Origin: Campylobacter coli
Lineage (GTDB): Bacteria; Campylobacterota; Campylobacteria; Campylobacterales; Campylobacteraceae
Assembly (NCBI GenBank): GCA_039516895.1
Contig: CP154437.1
Span: 1,426,001-1,490,000, forward strand
Length of the DNA stretch: 64,000 nt
Direction of reading: 5' to 3'
The translations under genes were made by a program, and so were the position numbers. The first letter of the stretch is position 1. The number at the start of each line of letters is the position of its first letter. Under the pieces are notes generated by a model that was not told the DNA's origin, searched no databases, and worked only from the letters and a program-made list of their open reading frames with translations. Shown piece after piece: positions 36,482 to 45,911 of this stretch.

Positions 36482-36499
36482 TCCATTAAAATGCTAAAA
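36468..36499 (+). terminator. Terminator of the TSUP permease gene
   Basis: Perfect 15-bp arms (TTTTAGCATTTTAAT / ATTAAAATGCTAAAA) around a 2-base centre. The left arm contains the last codons and the stop. A TTTAAAA stretch follows. Confidence 0.75.
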
Positions 36500-36531
36500 G
36501 ATTTAAAAACATAATTTTTATATTATTATGC

Positions 36532-36537
36532 TAAAAT
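36532..36537 (+). promoter_or_regulatory. Possible uvrA -10 box
   Basis: TAAAAT, 31 bases before uvrA and after a T-rich stretch. TATTAT a few bases upstream is an alternative. Confidence 0.4.
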
Positions 36538-36568
36538 ACCAAATTTATTTAATGCTTAGGAAAAACTT

Positions 36569-39391
36569 ATGAATGATACGATAAAAATCATTGGTGCAAA
36601 GGAAAATAATCTCAAAAATATTCATCTTGAAATTCCAAAAAATAAACTCATTGTTTTTACAGGATTAAGCGGTAGTGGAAAATCAACCCTTGCTTTTGGC
36701 ACACTCTATGCCGAAGGACAACGCCGTTATATAGAAAGTTTGAGTGCTTATGCAAGACAATTTTTAGACAAGGTGGGCAAACCCGATGTAGATAAAATCG
36801 AAGGCCTAACTCCCGCTATCGCGATTGATCAAAAAACCACTTCCAAAAATCCGCGTTCTACAGTAGGAACTATCACTGAAATTTATGATTATTTAAGACT
36901 TTTATATGCAAGAGTGGGCATTCAGCATTGCCATCAATGCGGACAAAAAATCTCATCTATGAGTGCAAGCGATATAGTAGGAGAAATTTTAAAATTCCCA
37001 AAAGGCGCTAAAATCATCATCTACGCCCCTTTAGTGCGTGAAAAAAAAGGAACTTATGCGGACTTACTTGAAAATTTGCGTAATAAAGGCTATGTAAGAG
37101 CTCAAATTGATGGAGTTTTGGTGAGACTTGATGAAGATATAGAACTTTCAAAAACCAAAAAACATACGATAAAACTCGTTATTGATAGGCTTGAAATACA
37201 AGAAGATCTACTTTCTCGCCTTGCAAGCGATATAGAAAAAGGTTTAGAAGAAAGCTTTGGAGAAATCGAGATAGAAGTCTTAAACCCTGATGAAGTAGGA
37301 CTTAATAAGCATTATCATTTTAGCGAACACTCTGCTTGCTTTGCTTGTAAAATTTCCTTCGTTCCTCTTGAGCCCTTAAGTTTTTCTTTTAACTCTCCAA
37401 AAGGAGCTTGTGCAGCCTGCGACGGACTTGGAATTCGCTATACCTTAGATATGAAAAAAATCATCGATGAAAGCCTAAGCCTTGAAAATGGCGCGGTGAA
37501 AATAATGTATGGATTTAATAAAAGCTATTATTATAAATTTTTAATTGCTTTTTGCGAGCAAAATGAAATTCCTCTTAAACTACCTTTTGCTGAACTTAGT
37601 GAAGAACAAAAACGCCTTGTGCTATATGGGAATGCAAAAACCATTGACTTTTTTTGGAAAAGAAATCGCCTAAAACGCACCTTTGAAGGCGTAGTAAAAA
37701 TGGCTTATGAAATGCTAAAAGATGAAAAAGACTTAGCAGAGTACATGAGTGAAAAAATTTGTAAAGATTGCGCAGGGCATCGCTTAAGACCTGAGAGCTT
37801 GGCTGTAAAAGTAGCTTCTAAAGGACTGGGTGAAATTTTAGATATGAGTATAGAAGATAGCACTAGCTTTTTTGCCAATAAGAAAAATTTCTCCTATCTA
37901 AGCGAGCAAGAAAGACTTATCTCTGAACCTATATTAAAAGAAATCAACGAAAGACTTTTCTTTTTATATGATGTGGGACTAGGCTATTTATCTTTAGGGC
38001 GTGATGCAAGGACGATTAGCGGAGGTGAAGCACAAAGAATTCGTATCGCTTCGCAAATTGGTAGTGGTTTAAGTGGGGTGATGTATGTTTTAGATGAACC
38101 CAGTATCGGACTTCATGAAAGAGATACAGCAAAACTCATCAAAACCTTAAGAAATTTACAACAAAAAGGCAATACTCTAATCGTTGTAGAGCACGATAAA
38201 ATGACCATAGAAGAAGCTGATTTTATCGTAGATATTGGCCCAAAAGCAGGAAAATTTGGAGGCGAAGTGGTATTTGCTGGAACTTATAAAGAACTTTTAA
38301 AAAGCAAAAGCGAAACCGCACTTTATATGAACGGCAAAAAGCAAATTTCACAGCTTCAAAACAGAAAACAAAAAGAATGGTTAGAACTTAAAAATGTAAA
38401 TATCAATAATATCAAAGATTTAAGCGTTTCTTTTCCTTTGCAAAATTTAGTTGCGATCACAGGTGTTTCGGGATCTGGAAAAAGCTCTCTCATACTTCAA
38501 ACCCTACTGCCTTTTGCGCAAGAAGAATTAAACCGCGCCAAAAAAGTAAAAAAAATAGGTGGGGTGCAAATTGAAGGGCTTGAAAAACTAGATAAGGTTA
38601 TTTATCTTGATCAAAGCCCCATAGGACGAACTCCGCGATCAAATCCTGCAACTTATACAGGTGCCATGGATGAAATTCGCAATCTTTTTGCTGCTACTAA
38701 AGAAGCTAAAATGCGAGGTTATAAAGCGGGGCGTTTTTCCTTTAATGTTAAGGGTGGAAGATGTGAGAAATGTAGTGGCGATGGAGAAATCAAGATAGAA
38801 ATGCATTTCTTGCCCGATGTAATGGTAGTTTGCGATACTTGCCATGGCAAACGCTATAATGATGCCACATTAGAGATTAAGTATAAAGGCAAAAATATCA
38901 GTGAAATTTTAAATATGAGTGTTTTAGAAGCGAGTGAATTTTTTGCAGCTGTGCCAAAAATCAAACAAAAACTTGATACCTTGGTAAAAGTCGGACTTGA
39001 TTATCTTACCTTAGGACAAAATGCAACGACTTTAAGCGGGGGTGAAGCGCAAAGAATAAAACTTGCAAAAGAACTCAGCCGCAGCGATACAGGAAAAACC
39101 CTTTACATACTTGATGAGCCGACCACGGGACTACATTTTGAAGATGTAAATAAGCTCATTTTAGTTTTACAACACTTAGTTGATCTTAAAAATTCCGTTT
39201 TTGTGATAGAGCATAATTTAGATGTGATTAAAAATGCTGATTATATCATCGATATGGGCCCAGAAGGTGGAGTAAAGGGTGGAAAAATCATTAGCACAGG
39301 AAGCGTGGAAAAAGTCGCAAAAGATCATAAAAAAACAAAATCTTATACAGGATATTATTTGGATTTAGAGCTTAAAAGCGCAAAGAGTTAA
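36569..39391 (+). CDS. uvrA: Excinuclease ABC subunit A
   Basis: UvrA, 940 residues, is the damage-recognition ATPase of nucleotide excision repair. It has two ABC modules: Walker A GLSGSGKST near residue 32 and GVSGSGKSS near 634, signatures ISGGEAQRI near 490 and LSGGEAQRI near 830, and Walker B VLDEPSIGLH and ILDEPTTGLH. Zinc-binding Cys clusters are seen as CHQC, CFAC...CAAC and the insertion CEKCSGDG...CDTCHG. Full-length. A small membrane-protein gene begins two bases after its stop. Confidence 0.97.
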   Translation: MNDTIKIIGAKENNLKNIHLEIPKNKLIVFTGLSGSGKSTLAFGTLYAEGQRRYIESLSAYARQFLDKVGKPDVDKIEGLTPAIAIDQKTTSKNPRSTVGTITEIYDYLRLLYARVGIQHCHQCGQKISSMSASDIVGEILKFPKGAKIIIYAPLVREKKGTYADLLENLRNKGYVRAQIDGVLVRLDEDIELSKTKKHTIKLVIDRLEIQEDLLSRLASDIEKGLEESFGEIEIEVLNPDEVGLNKHYHFSEHSACFACKISFVPLEPLSFSFNSPKGACAACDGLGIRYTLDMKKIIDESLSLENGAVKIMYGFNKSYYYKFLIAFCEQNEIPLKLPFAELSEEQKRLVLYGNAKTIDFFWKRNRLKRTFEGVVKMAYEMLKDEKDLAEYMSEKICKDCAGHRLRPESLAVKVASKGLGEILDMSIEDSTSFFANKKNFSYLSEQERLISEPILKEINERLFFLYDVGLGYLSLGRDARTISGGEAQRIRIASQIGSGLSGVMYVLDEPSIGLHERDTAKLIKTLRNLQQKGNTLIVVEHDKMTIEEADFIVDIGPKAGKFGGEVVFAGTYKELLKSKSETALYMNGKKQISQLQNRKQKEWLELKNVNINNIKDLSVSFPLQNLVAITGVSGSGKSSLILQTLLPFAQEELNRAKKVKKIGGVQIEGLEKLDKVIYLDQSPIGRTPRSNPATYTGAMDEIRNLFAATKEAKMRGYKAGRFSFNVKGGRCEKCSGDGEIKIEMHFLPDVMVVCDTCHGKRYNDATLEIKYKGKNISEILNMSVLEASEFFAAVPKIKQKLDTLVKVGLDYLTLGQNATTLSGGEAQRIKLAKELSRSDTGKTLYILDEPTTGLHFEDVNKLILVLQHLVDLKNSVFVIEHNLDVIKNADYIIDMGPEGGVKGGKIISTGSVEKVAKDHKKTKSYTGYYLDLELKSAKS

Positions 39392-39392
39392 A

Positions 39393-39941
39393 ATGACACA
39401 GGAACAAAAAATATCATTTTTTAAGATTAAAAGATTAAGTATTTATATATTTTTTTGTGCTTTATATAATTTTTTTTACTTTTTTTCTTATGAAAATGTG
39501 GGAAGTTTACATTGTGAATTTCTTTGTATCAGCGGTAGATTTTTATGCTTTTTTTCTTGGATTTATATAGTTCTTGCTTTTATTTTTATGGTGGTAAGAA
39601 TTTATTTTTTATTTTCTTCTAATAAAATTTTAATTTATTTTTTGCTTGCCATTATAAGCCTTGGCTCATCTTTTTTTCTTTTGGAAAATAAAATTTTATT
39701 TTTAGGGCTTTTAGCTTTATTTTTCGTTTTTTATTTTTTATTTTCACTCACTCTTGCTTCGCTTTTTAAAGAAGTGAAAATGTCCTTTTTCTTTGCTTTT
39801 TTATTTGCGCCTTTAGTGTTTTTATTTTTTATATTTTTTGAGAATTTAAGCCTTTTATTCCTTTTTCTAGCGTGGCATTTTTTAACTTTTGCTTATGCTT
39901 TTGATAGGTATGAAACTTTAAAAAAGCTGTATCGAGTTTAA
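39393..39941 (+). CDS. Membrane protein, unknown, 182 residues
   Basis: I do not recognise a family. After a short cytoplasmic lead (TQEQKISFFKIKRL) there are about five hydrophobic helices very rich in Phe, Leu and Tyr, and a short charged end (DRYETLKKLYRV). It starts two bases after the uvrA stop, so it is probably read from the uvrA transcript. It is the first of three neighbouring genes for small, aromatic-rich membrane proteins and corresponds by position to C. jejuni Cj0341c. Confidence 0.65.
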   Translation: MTQEQKISFFKIKRLSIYIFFCALYNFFYFFSYENVGSLHCEFLCISGRFLCFFSWIYIVLAFIFMVVRIYFLFSSNKILIYFLLAIISLGSSFFLLENKILFLGLLALFFVFYFLFSLTLASLFKEVKMSFFFAFLFAPLVFLFFIFFENLSLLFLFLAWHFLTFAYAFDRYETLKKLYRV

Positions 39942-39956
39942 TTTTAAAGGAAAAAA

Positions 39957-40643
39957 ATGTCAAATTTAAACTTTCATCAAATATTTGAAATTCAAAGACA
40001 AAATGATTTTAAAAGTATCAAAAAGCTTGCGTGGGTAGTTTTTGTAAGTTTTTTACTTTGTGTTTGTTTTCAGTTTTTACCCATTATTCTTGATTTTGCT
40101 TATGATTTAAAATTGTTGAAATTTAATTCTAATACTAATATTTTAGCCATGGTTTTTAATGCAATTTTTTTAATTTCTTATTTGATTATGATTTTAAAAC
40201 TTTATTTTGTAAGTCAAAGCAAGGTTTTATTGATCAGTTTTTTTATAGCTGCATTTACTCAATTTATCGCTTTATTAAGCTTGAATTATCTTATTGCTAG
40301 TCCTGTTGTTGTTGATAAGATATTACGTATTTTTCTATATGGCTTTTCTTTTTTATGTCTTGCAATAGCCATTTTTTGCACTTTTATATTTTTTAAGGCT
40401 TTAAAAACTTTATGCGAAAATAAGATTTATTTTACACTTTGTTTTATTTTCAAAAGTGCGATTTTGATAATTATCTATATATTTATGTTTGTTCTAATTT
40501 ATAGCGAGCATTCTCTTGCTTTAATTATCGCTTATTTTATGATTTTTCTATTTGCAGGCTTATTATTTACCATTTATTACGCACTATTTGCTTTCGCGCT
40601 TAGTAAAAACCAAAATATCAAACTTAAAGCTTATATCCAATGA
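39957..40643 (+). CDS. Membrane protein, unknown, 228 residues
   Basis: Unrecognised. An amphipathic N-terminal stretch (NFHQIFEIQRQNDFKSIKKL) is followed by five or six hydrophobic helices and a short basic C-terminus. It has a good ribosome-binding site (AAAGGAAAAAA before ATG), 15 bases after the previous gene, and overlaps the next by four bases. The shared composition of the three proteins suggests related roles or a common complex, but there is no direct evidence of function. Confidence 0.63.
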   Translation: MSNLNFHQIFEIQRQNDFKSIKKLAWVVFVSFLLCVCFQFLPIILDFAYDLKLLKFNSNTNILAMVFNAIFLISYLIMILKLYFVSQSKVLLISFFIAAFTQFIALLSLNYLIASPVVVDKILRIFLYGFSFLCLAIAIFCTFIFFKALKTLCENKIYFTLCFIFKSAILIIIYIFMFVLIYSEHSLALIIAYFMIFLFAGLLFTIYYALFAFALSKNQNIKLKAYIQ

Positions 40644-41230
40644 AAAAGAAAATATTTGAATTTAGTATTTTATTTATCATTTTTATAAGTCTAAGCCAGA
40701 GTGCTTTGGTTTTTATTTTTAATCATTATTTAATTATTGATTATAGTGCTTATGAAGCACCGCCACAAAGCTTTGAAATGCTAAATTTAGCTGATCAAAA
40801 ACTTTATCATTTGAGGCAAAATTTACGCTTTTTACATTCTATTTTAGCTTTTTTACTAACAATATCATTTTTCTTTGTGCATTTATTTTTCTTTTATATT
40901 TCTAGAAAAGAAAAATTTATACCTTATTCCTTTTTTTGTTTTGTGCTTATGGTAATAAGTGCTATTGCTAATTTACTTGAAGGTATAGAGCAAAAAGAAA
41001 GTATTTTTTGGTATTACAAGGGATTTCTTGATGTTGGTGTTTGTTTAATTTATCTTTTGTTTTTAGATAAATTTTTTCAAAGTCACCTTTTTAAAATCTT
41101 TTTTGTATGTGCTTGTTTGTGTACAATTTTAACAGAATTTAAATTTATGGATTTTACCACGCCTTTTGTTTTGCCTATTTATCTTTTTATTTTATTGATT
41201 TTAATGCGTAAAAAGAGTTTTAATGTTTGA
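40640..41230 (+). CDS. Membrane protein, unknown, 196 residues
   Basis: Unrecognised. The first helix (residues 6-27) is followed by an extracytoplasmic or loop region with YEAPPQSFEMLNLADQKLYH, then four or five more helices. It overlaps both neighbours (ATGA with the previous gene, eight bases with the next), implying coupled expression of the whole uvrA-downstream group. No export motif, catalytic residues or family pattern could be seen. Confidence 0.62.
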   Translation: MKKKIFEFSILFIIFISLSQSALVFIFNHYLIIDYSAYEAPPQSFEMLNLADQKLYHLRQNLRFLHSILAFLLTISFFFVHLFFFYISRKEKFIPYSFFCFVLMVISAIANLLEGIEQKESIFWYYKGFLDVGVCLIYLLFLDKFFQSHLFKIFFVCACLCTILTEFKFMDFTTPFVLPIYLFILLILMRKKSFNV

Positions 41231-41666
41231 TTTTTTATACAATGATATCAATTATTTAGGGCTTTTTATCGTATGTTTTCTTTCAAGCACGCTTTTGCCT
41301 CTTGCAAGTGAAGCCTTTGTTGTAGCTTTCATAAAACTTGATTTTAATGCTAATTTGGTTTTATTTATAGCTACTTTAGGTAATACCTTAGGAAGCTTAA
41401 GTACCTATGCTCTAGCCTATCTTGGTAAAGAAAAAATTTTAGAAAAGTATTTTTCCAAATCTTTAAAAAAGCTTGATAAATTCAATGCAAATTTTACCAA
41501 ATTTGGAAGCATTTATGCTTTTTTAACCTTTTTACCCTTAATAGGCGATATCTTTGCCTTAGGCCTTGGTTTTGCAAAATACCCTTTCATCAAAACTTGT
41601 TTTTTCATAAGTCTTGGCAAATTAAGTCGCTATATTTTTATAATTTTTATCGCTAATTCTTTATAA
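41223..41666 (+). CDS. YqaA/DedA-like (SNARE-associated) membrane protein
   Basis: A 147-residue membrane protein of the small YqaA branch of the DedA/VTT family. LGLFIVCFLSSTLLPLASEAFVVAF near the N-terminus, the GNTLGSLSTYALAYLGK segment near 58 and FLPLIGDIFALGLGF near 105 match the re-entrant-loop pattern of that fold. DedA-family proteins flip or transport lipids such as undecaprenyl phosphate; the role of the YqaA branch is not known. It overlaps the preceding membrane-protein gene. Confidence 0.72.
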   Translation: MFDFLYNDINYLGLFIVCFLSSTLLPLASEAFVVAFIKLDFNANLVLFIATLGNTLGSLSTYALAYLGKEKILEKYFSKSLKKLDKFNANFTKFGSIYAFLTFLPLIGDIFALGLGFAKYPFIKTCFFISLGKLSRYIFIIFIANSL

Positions 41667-41729
41667 AAATCATCTATCTTTAAAGTGAATTTTGGGATAA
41701 TAATTTAAAACCCACTAAGAAAGAAAACC

Positions 41730-44369
41730 ATGAAAACTTTAACTATTATCGATACTTTTGGCTTCTTTTTTCGTCTTTACTATGCCCTCAAAGGATTTAA
41801 AAATTCTCAAGGGCAAGCTAGTGGAATGATTAGCGGTTTTGCTAATTTTATCTACAGTCTTAAAAACGAATACAAAAGTGATTATATTATTTTTGCACTA
41901 GACTCTAAGGGTAAAACATTTCGTAGCGATATTGATCCAAATTATAAAAAAAATCGCACCCCACCCCCACCCGAACTTTTAGAACAAATTCCAATCTGCA
42001 TAGAAATGATAGAAAAAATGGGCTTCATGAGTGTCTCTTGCGAGGGTTATGAAGCAGATGATATCATCGCTTCAGTAGTTAAAACTTGTAAAGATAAAGA
42101 TATTTTTGTACGCATTATAACGCAAGATAAGGATCTTTATCAGCTTATAAAGAATGGTAAAACAAGCATTTATAGCCCTATTTCAAAAAATGACTATAAC
42201 GAAGAAGCTTGCTTGGAAAAATACGGTGTAAAACCTTATCAAATTAAAGACTTTTTAGCCTTATGCGGAGACAGCTCGGACAATATCCCAGGGGTTAAAG
42301 GCATAGGAGCAAAAGGTGCTAAAACATTGCTTGATGAGTTTGGAAGTATCGAAGGCATTTATGAAAATTTGACTCTAGTACGCAATGAAAGAAGTCGTAA
42401 ATTGCTTCTAGAAGGTAAAGAAAATGCTTTTCTTAGTAAAAAACTTGCTTCTTTGTATGAGGATTTAGAAGTAAGCAACTTGTTAGAAAAAGCTGATTTT
42501 CCACAAGATGAGCCTCTTTTAAAAGTTCTTGAAATTTTAGAGCATTATGAGCTAAATGTCTTGCTTAAAAAACTTCGCCAAAACCCCGATAATAAAGATA
42601 AAAATTTAGGCTTTAAAGCTACTCTTATCCAAGATGAAAATCAACTCTTTGAAATTTTAAATTCTCTCGATCAAGAAAGTATCATAGCCTTTGATACCGA
42701 AACTACAAGTATTAATGCTAAAGAAGCAAAAATTGTAGGATTTAGTTTTTGCATGAGCGAAAATGAAGCCTTTTATGTACCTCTTGCTCATAATTATTTA
42801 GGTGTGGGTAAGCAAGTATCATTACAAAGCGCTAAAAAAGCTATAGAGCTTATTTTTAAACATTTTATCATAGGGCATAATCTTAAATATGATTTTAAAA
42901 TCATAGAAAATAATTTCAAACTCTCTTTGCCACAAAAATATGCTGATACTATGATTTTAGCATGGCTTAAAAACCCTTCCTTAAGAGTAAATATGGATGA
43001 TTTAGCCCTAAGGCTTTTTAATTATGAAACTTTGCATTTTGAAAGTCTTGTAAAAAAAGGAGAAAATTTTGCAAGCGTAGAGCTTGAAAAAGCTTGCAAA
43101 TATGCAGCTGAAGATGCTTATATTACTCTAAGATTTTATCTTTATTTTTTAAAAAATCTTGAACCTCATTTGCTTGATCTTGCGAAAAATTACGAATTTG
43201 ATTTCATTAAAATTATTATGATGATGGAAGAAAATGGTATAAAACTTGATACACATGCTCTTGAAATTCTTATGAAAAAATTTGAATCTGAAATTAAAAT
43301 TTTAAGCGAAGAAATCTACACTTTATGTGAGGATAGATTCAATCTTAATTCTCCAAAACAAGTAGGCGATATACTTTTTGAAAAACTCAAACTTCCAAGC
43401 GGAAAGAAAGGTAAAACAGGGTATTCTACTGATGAAAAAGTCTTAAATGAACTCCTAGATAAACATCCTGTTGTTTCTAAAATTTTAGATTATAGAGAAC
43501 TGGCTAAGCTTTATTCGACTTATTGCGAGCCTTTGTTAAAACTTGCTTTAAAAGATGAGAATTCAAGAATTTATTCGAGCTTTTTACAAACAGGCACTGC
43601 TACAGGCCGTCTTTCATCTAAGGATCCAAATTTACAAAATATCCCTGCGCATGGACAATATGCAAAAGATTATAAATCCTGCTTTGTAGCCAAAGAAGGA
43701 TTTAGCTTTATCAGTCTTGATTATTCTCAAATTGAACTTCGAATGCTAGCACACTTTAGTGAAGATGAAAAACTTTTAAATGCTTTTAAAAACGATGAGG
43801 ATATACATGCAAGAACTGCTATAATGATATTTGGCGAGAGTAATTACGAAACAAGAAGCATAGCAAAAAGTATTAATTTTGGCTTGATTTATGGTATGGG
43901 TTATAAAACCTTAAGTAAAAATCTAAAAATTGAAGCCAATTTAGCTAAAACCTATATAGAAAAATATTTTGAAAATTTTACTAGCATTAAAAGTTATTTT
44001 GAAAAAGTAAAAAATGAAGCCAAGGCCAATGGTTTTATTAGTACTTTAAGTGGGCGCAAACGCTATTTTGACTTTGAAAATGCTAAACCCATGCAAGTGG
44101 CTATGTACGAAAGAGAAAGTATAAATTCGATTTTACAAGGATCAGCCGCAGATATTATAAAATTTGCCATGTTAGAAATCGCTAAAACTTTAGATCAAGA
44201 TAAAAGACTTATTTTGCAAATTCACGATGAACTTATCTTTGAAGTAAAAGATGAATTATGCGAAAATTTTGTGAAAAAAGCTAGTGATATTATGGAAAAT
44301 ATAGTAAAATTAAAGGTAAAATTAAAAACAAGCTCAAGTATCGCCAAAAAATGGGGCGATTTAAAATAA
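41730..44369 (+). CDS. polA: DNA polymerase I
   Basis: A 879-residue family A polymerase used in repair and Okazaki-fragment maturation. The 5' nuclease domain covers about 1-290 (YEADDIIASV, GDSSDNIPGVKGIGAKGA). The 3'-5' exonuclease follows, with its acidic motifs kept: FDTETTS near 320, HNLKYDF and YAAEDAY, so proofreading is likely. The polymerase has motif A DYSQIELR, motif B RSIAKSINFGLIYGMG and motif C QIHDELIFE. Full-length. The short spacer before it has no clear terminator. Confidence 0.96.
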   Translation: MKTLTIIDTFGFFFRLYYALKGFKNSQGQASGMISGFANFIYSLKNEYKSDYIIFALDSKGKTFRSDIDPNYKKNRTPPPPELLEQIPICIEMIEKMGFMSVSCEGYEADDIIASVVKTCKDKDIFVRIITQDKDLYQLIKNGKTSIYSPISKNDYNEEACLEKYGVKPYQIKDFLALCGDSSDNIPGVKGIGAKGAKTLLDEFGSIEGIYENLTLVRNERSRKLLLEGKENAFLSKKLASLYEDLEVSNLLEKADFPQDEPLLKVLEILEHYELNVLLKKLRQNPDNKDKNLGFKATLIQDENQLFEILNSLDQESIIAFDTETTSINAKEAKIVGFSFCMSENEAFYVPLAHNYLGVGKQVSLQSAKKAIELIFKHFIIGHNLKYDFKIIENNFKLSLPQKYADTMILAWLKNPSLRVNMDDLALRLFNYETLHFESLVKKGENFASVELEKACKYAAEDAYITLRFYLYFLKNLEPHLLDLAKNYEFDFIKIIMMMEENGIKLDTHALEILMKKFESEIKILSEEIYTLCEDRFNLNSPKQVGDILFEKLKLPSGKKGKTGYSTDEKVLNELLDKHPVVSKILDYRELAKLYSTYCEPLLKLALKDENSRIYSSFLQTGTATGRLSSKDPNLQNIPAHGQYAKDYKSCFVAKEGFSFISLDYSQIELRMLAHFSEDEKLLNAFKNDEDIHARTAIMIFGESNYETRSIAKSINFGLIYGMGYKTLSKNLKIEANLAKTYIEKYFENFTSIKSYFEKVKNEAKANGFISTLSGRKRYFDFENAKPMQVAMYERESINSILQGSAADIIKFAMLEIAKTLDQDKRLILQIHDELIFEVKDELCENFVKKASDIMENIVKLKVKLKTSSSIAKKWGDLK

Positions 44370-44384
44370 TCAAGGAGTGATTTA

Positions 44385-45161
44385 ATGGATCTTTCAACCA
44401 TATTGGGAATGGTTCTTGCAGTAACTAGTATCTCAGTAGGAGATATACTAGAGGGAGGAAATCCTCTGCATGTTATCCACCTTTCTTCTTTTCTAATCGT
44501 TATGCCAACAGCAGCTTTTTGTGCCATGACTTCAACTCATAAAAAAATTGTAAAAGCAGCCTATAAAGAACTCAAAATCGTTTTTAAAGGTTCAGGTGTA
44601 AATCTACCCGAAAGAATAGCTCAGCTTATCGAATTTGCAATCATTGCACGCCGAGATGGCCTTTTAGCTCTAGAATCAAGAACAAATGAAATCGAAAACG
44701 ATTTTTTAAGAAATGCTATGATGATGCTAGTAGATGGAAAAAGCTTCGAAGAAATTCATGAAAGTATGGAAATTCAAACTGAACAACTTGAAGAGCACTA
44801 TAAAGAATGTGCGGAATATTGGATAATTTTTGGTGAAACTTGTCCTACTATGGGACTAGTAGGGGCGGTTTTTGGTTTGATTTTGGCACTTAAACTTCTA
44901 GATAATCCTCAAGCAATGGCAGCAGGTATTTCAGGTGCCTTTACAGCTACGGTTACAGGTATTTTTGGCGCCTATGCACTTTTTGCCCCTTGGGGAAGAA
45001 AAATGAAAGCAAATGGTATGGATCTTGTAAAAGAGCAAATTGTTATAACAGAAGCGATTAAAGGCATAGCAGAAGGGGCTAATCCTAGAGACTTAGAAGC
45101 AAAACTTTTTAACTTTTTAAGTCACGATGATCCAAAAATTTCACAATTTGATAAAGGTTAA
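44385..45161 (+). CDS. motA: Flagellar motor stator protein MotA
   Basis: MotA, 258 residues, forms the proton channel of the stator with MotB and pushes on FliG. Four membrane helices (about 3-20, 30-50, 150-170 and 180-200) flank a large cytoplasmic loop with charged residues RRDGLLALES near 91. CPTMGLVGAVFGLILAL and FTATVTGIFGAYALFAPWG are typical. A ribosome-binding site (AAGGAG) precedes ATG. Three bases separate it from motB. Confidence 0.96.
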   Translation: MDLSTILGMVLAVTSISVGDILEGGNPLHVIHLSSFLIVMPTAAFCAMTSTHKKIVKAAYKELKIVFKGSGVNLPERIAQLIEFAIIARRDGLLALESRTNEIENDFLRNAMMMLVDGKSFEEIHESMEIQTEQLEEHYKECAEYWIIFGETCPTMGLVGAVFGLILALKLLDNPQAMAAGISGAFTATVTGIFGAYALFAPWGRKMKANGMDLVKEQIVITEAIKGIAEGANPRDLEAKLFNFLSHDDPKISQFDKG

Positions 45162-45163
45162 TC

Positions 45164-45895
45164 ATGGCTAAAAAACATAAATGTCCTGAATGTCCTGCTG
45201 GTGAAAAATGGGCTGTGCCTTATGCAGACTTTCTTAGTTTGCTTTTGGCACTTTTTATTGCTCTTTGGGCGATATCTAAAACTAATCCCGCTAAAGTAGA
45301 AGCACTAAAAACCGAATTTGTAAAAATCTTTGATTATACTGCGACTCAAACCGTACAACAAGAAACGCAAGATACTTACAAATATAAGGGCTCTCAAGAA
45401 GAAAAAGAAGATGAGTTAAGCAAACTTAAACAAATGACTGCAAATCAACAAGAAGTTATTAAAAAACTTCAAGCCGCTCTTGATCAATCTGAAAATCAAG
45501 AAATACTTAACTTACCTTCTAAAGTTGAATTTGAAAGAGGGAGTGCACAAATAGTATCTGTAGATATTCAAGATTATCTCAAACGCATTGCCCAGCTTAT
45601 TTCATACCTACCTCCTCAAATAGAAATTGAAATCAGAGGTTACACTGACAATAGCGACTCGGCTTTAAGAAGCTATGATCTAGGTTATGCAAGAGCGGAA
45701 AATGTTTTAAAATACCTTATAGAAGGTGGAGTGAGCACCAAAAATATCAACCTTAAAAGCTATGGACTAAACAATCCTATCAATGGAAATCCACAAGCTT
45801 TAGAAAACAATAGAGTGCAAATTTATTTTAAAGTAGATATTAAAGATAACGATGCAAAACGATCAGTACTTGATCTTATTGAAAAAAGCAAATAA
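45164..45895 (+). CDS. motB: Flagellar motor stator protein MotB
   Basis: MotB, 243 residues, has one N-terminal membrane helix with the proton-carrying Asp in VPYADFLSLLLALFIALWA, a flexible plug/linker, and a C-terminal OmpA-like peptidoglycan-binding domain (IEIEIRGYTDNSDS, LGYARAENVLKYL, NNRVQIYF). Two Cys pairs before the helix (CPECPAG) are a feature of this group. It is translated with motA and ends convergent with flhB. Confidence 0.95.
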   Translation: MAKKHKCPECPAGEKWAVPYADFLSLLLALFIALWAISKTNPAKVEALKTEFVKIFDYTATQTVQQETQDTYKYKGSQEEKEDELSKLKQMTANQQEVIKKLQAALDQSENQEILNLPSKVEFERGSAQIVSVDIQDYLKRIAQLISYLPPQIEIEIRGYTDNSDSALRSYDLGYARAENVLKYLIEGGVSTKNINLKSYGLNNPINGNPQALENNRVQIYFKVDIKDNDAKRSVLDLIEKSK

Positions 45896-45911
45896 TGAAA
45901 ATTGTTTGCTT
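45886..45911. terminator. Possible bidirectional terminator between motB and flhB
   Basis: AAGCAAATAAT and ATTGTTTGCTT form an 11-bp stem with one G-T position and a 4-base loop, reaching from the motB stop to the flhB stop; T-rich sequence follows on the plus strand. Confidence 0.5.

Noticed and set aside
41961-41972. C-rich stretch (CACCCCACCCCCAC) in polA as a phase-variable tract
   Set aside because: The C runs are only four and five long and interrupted by A; they encode RTPPPPE in a conserved nuclease region.
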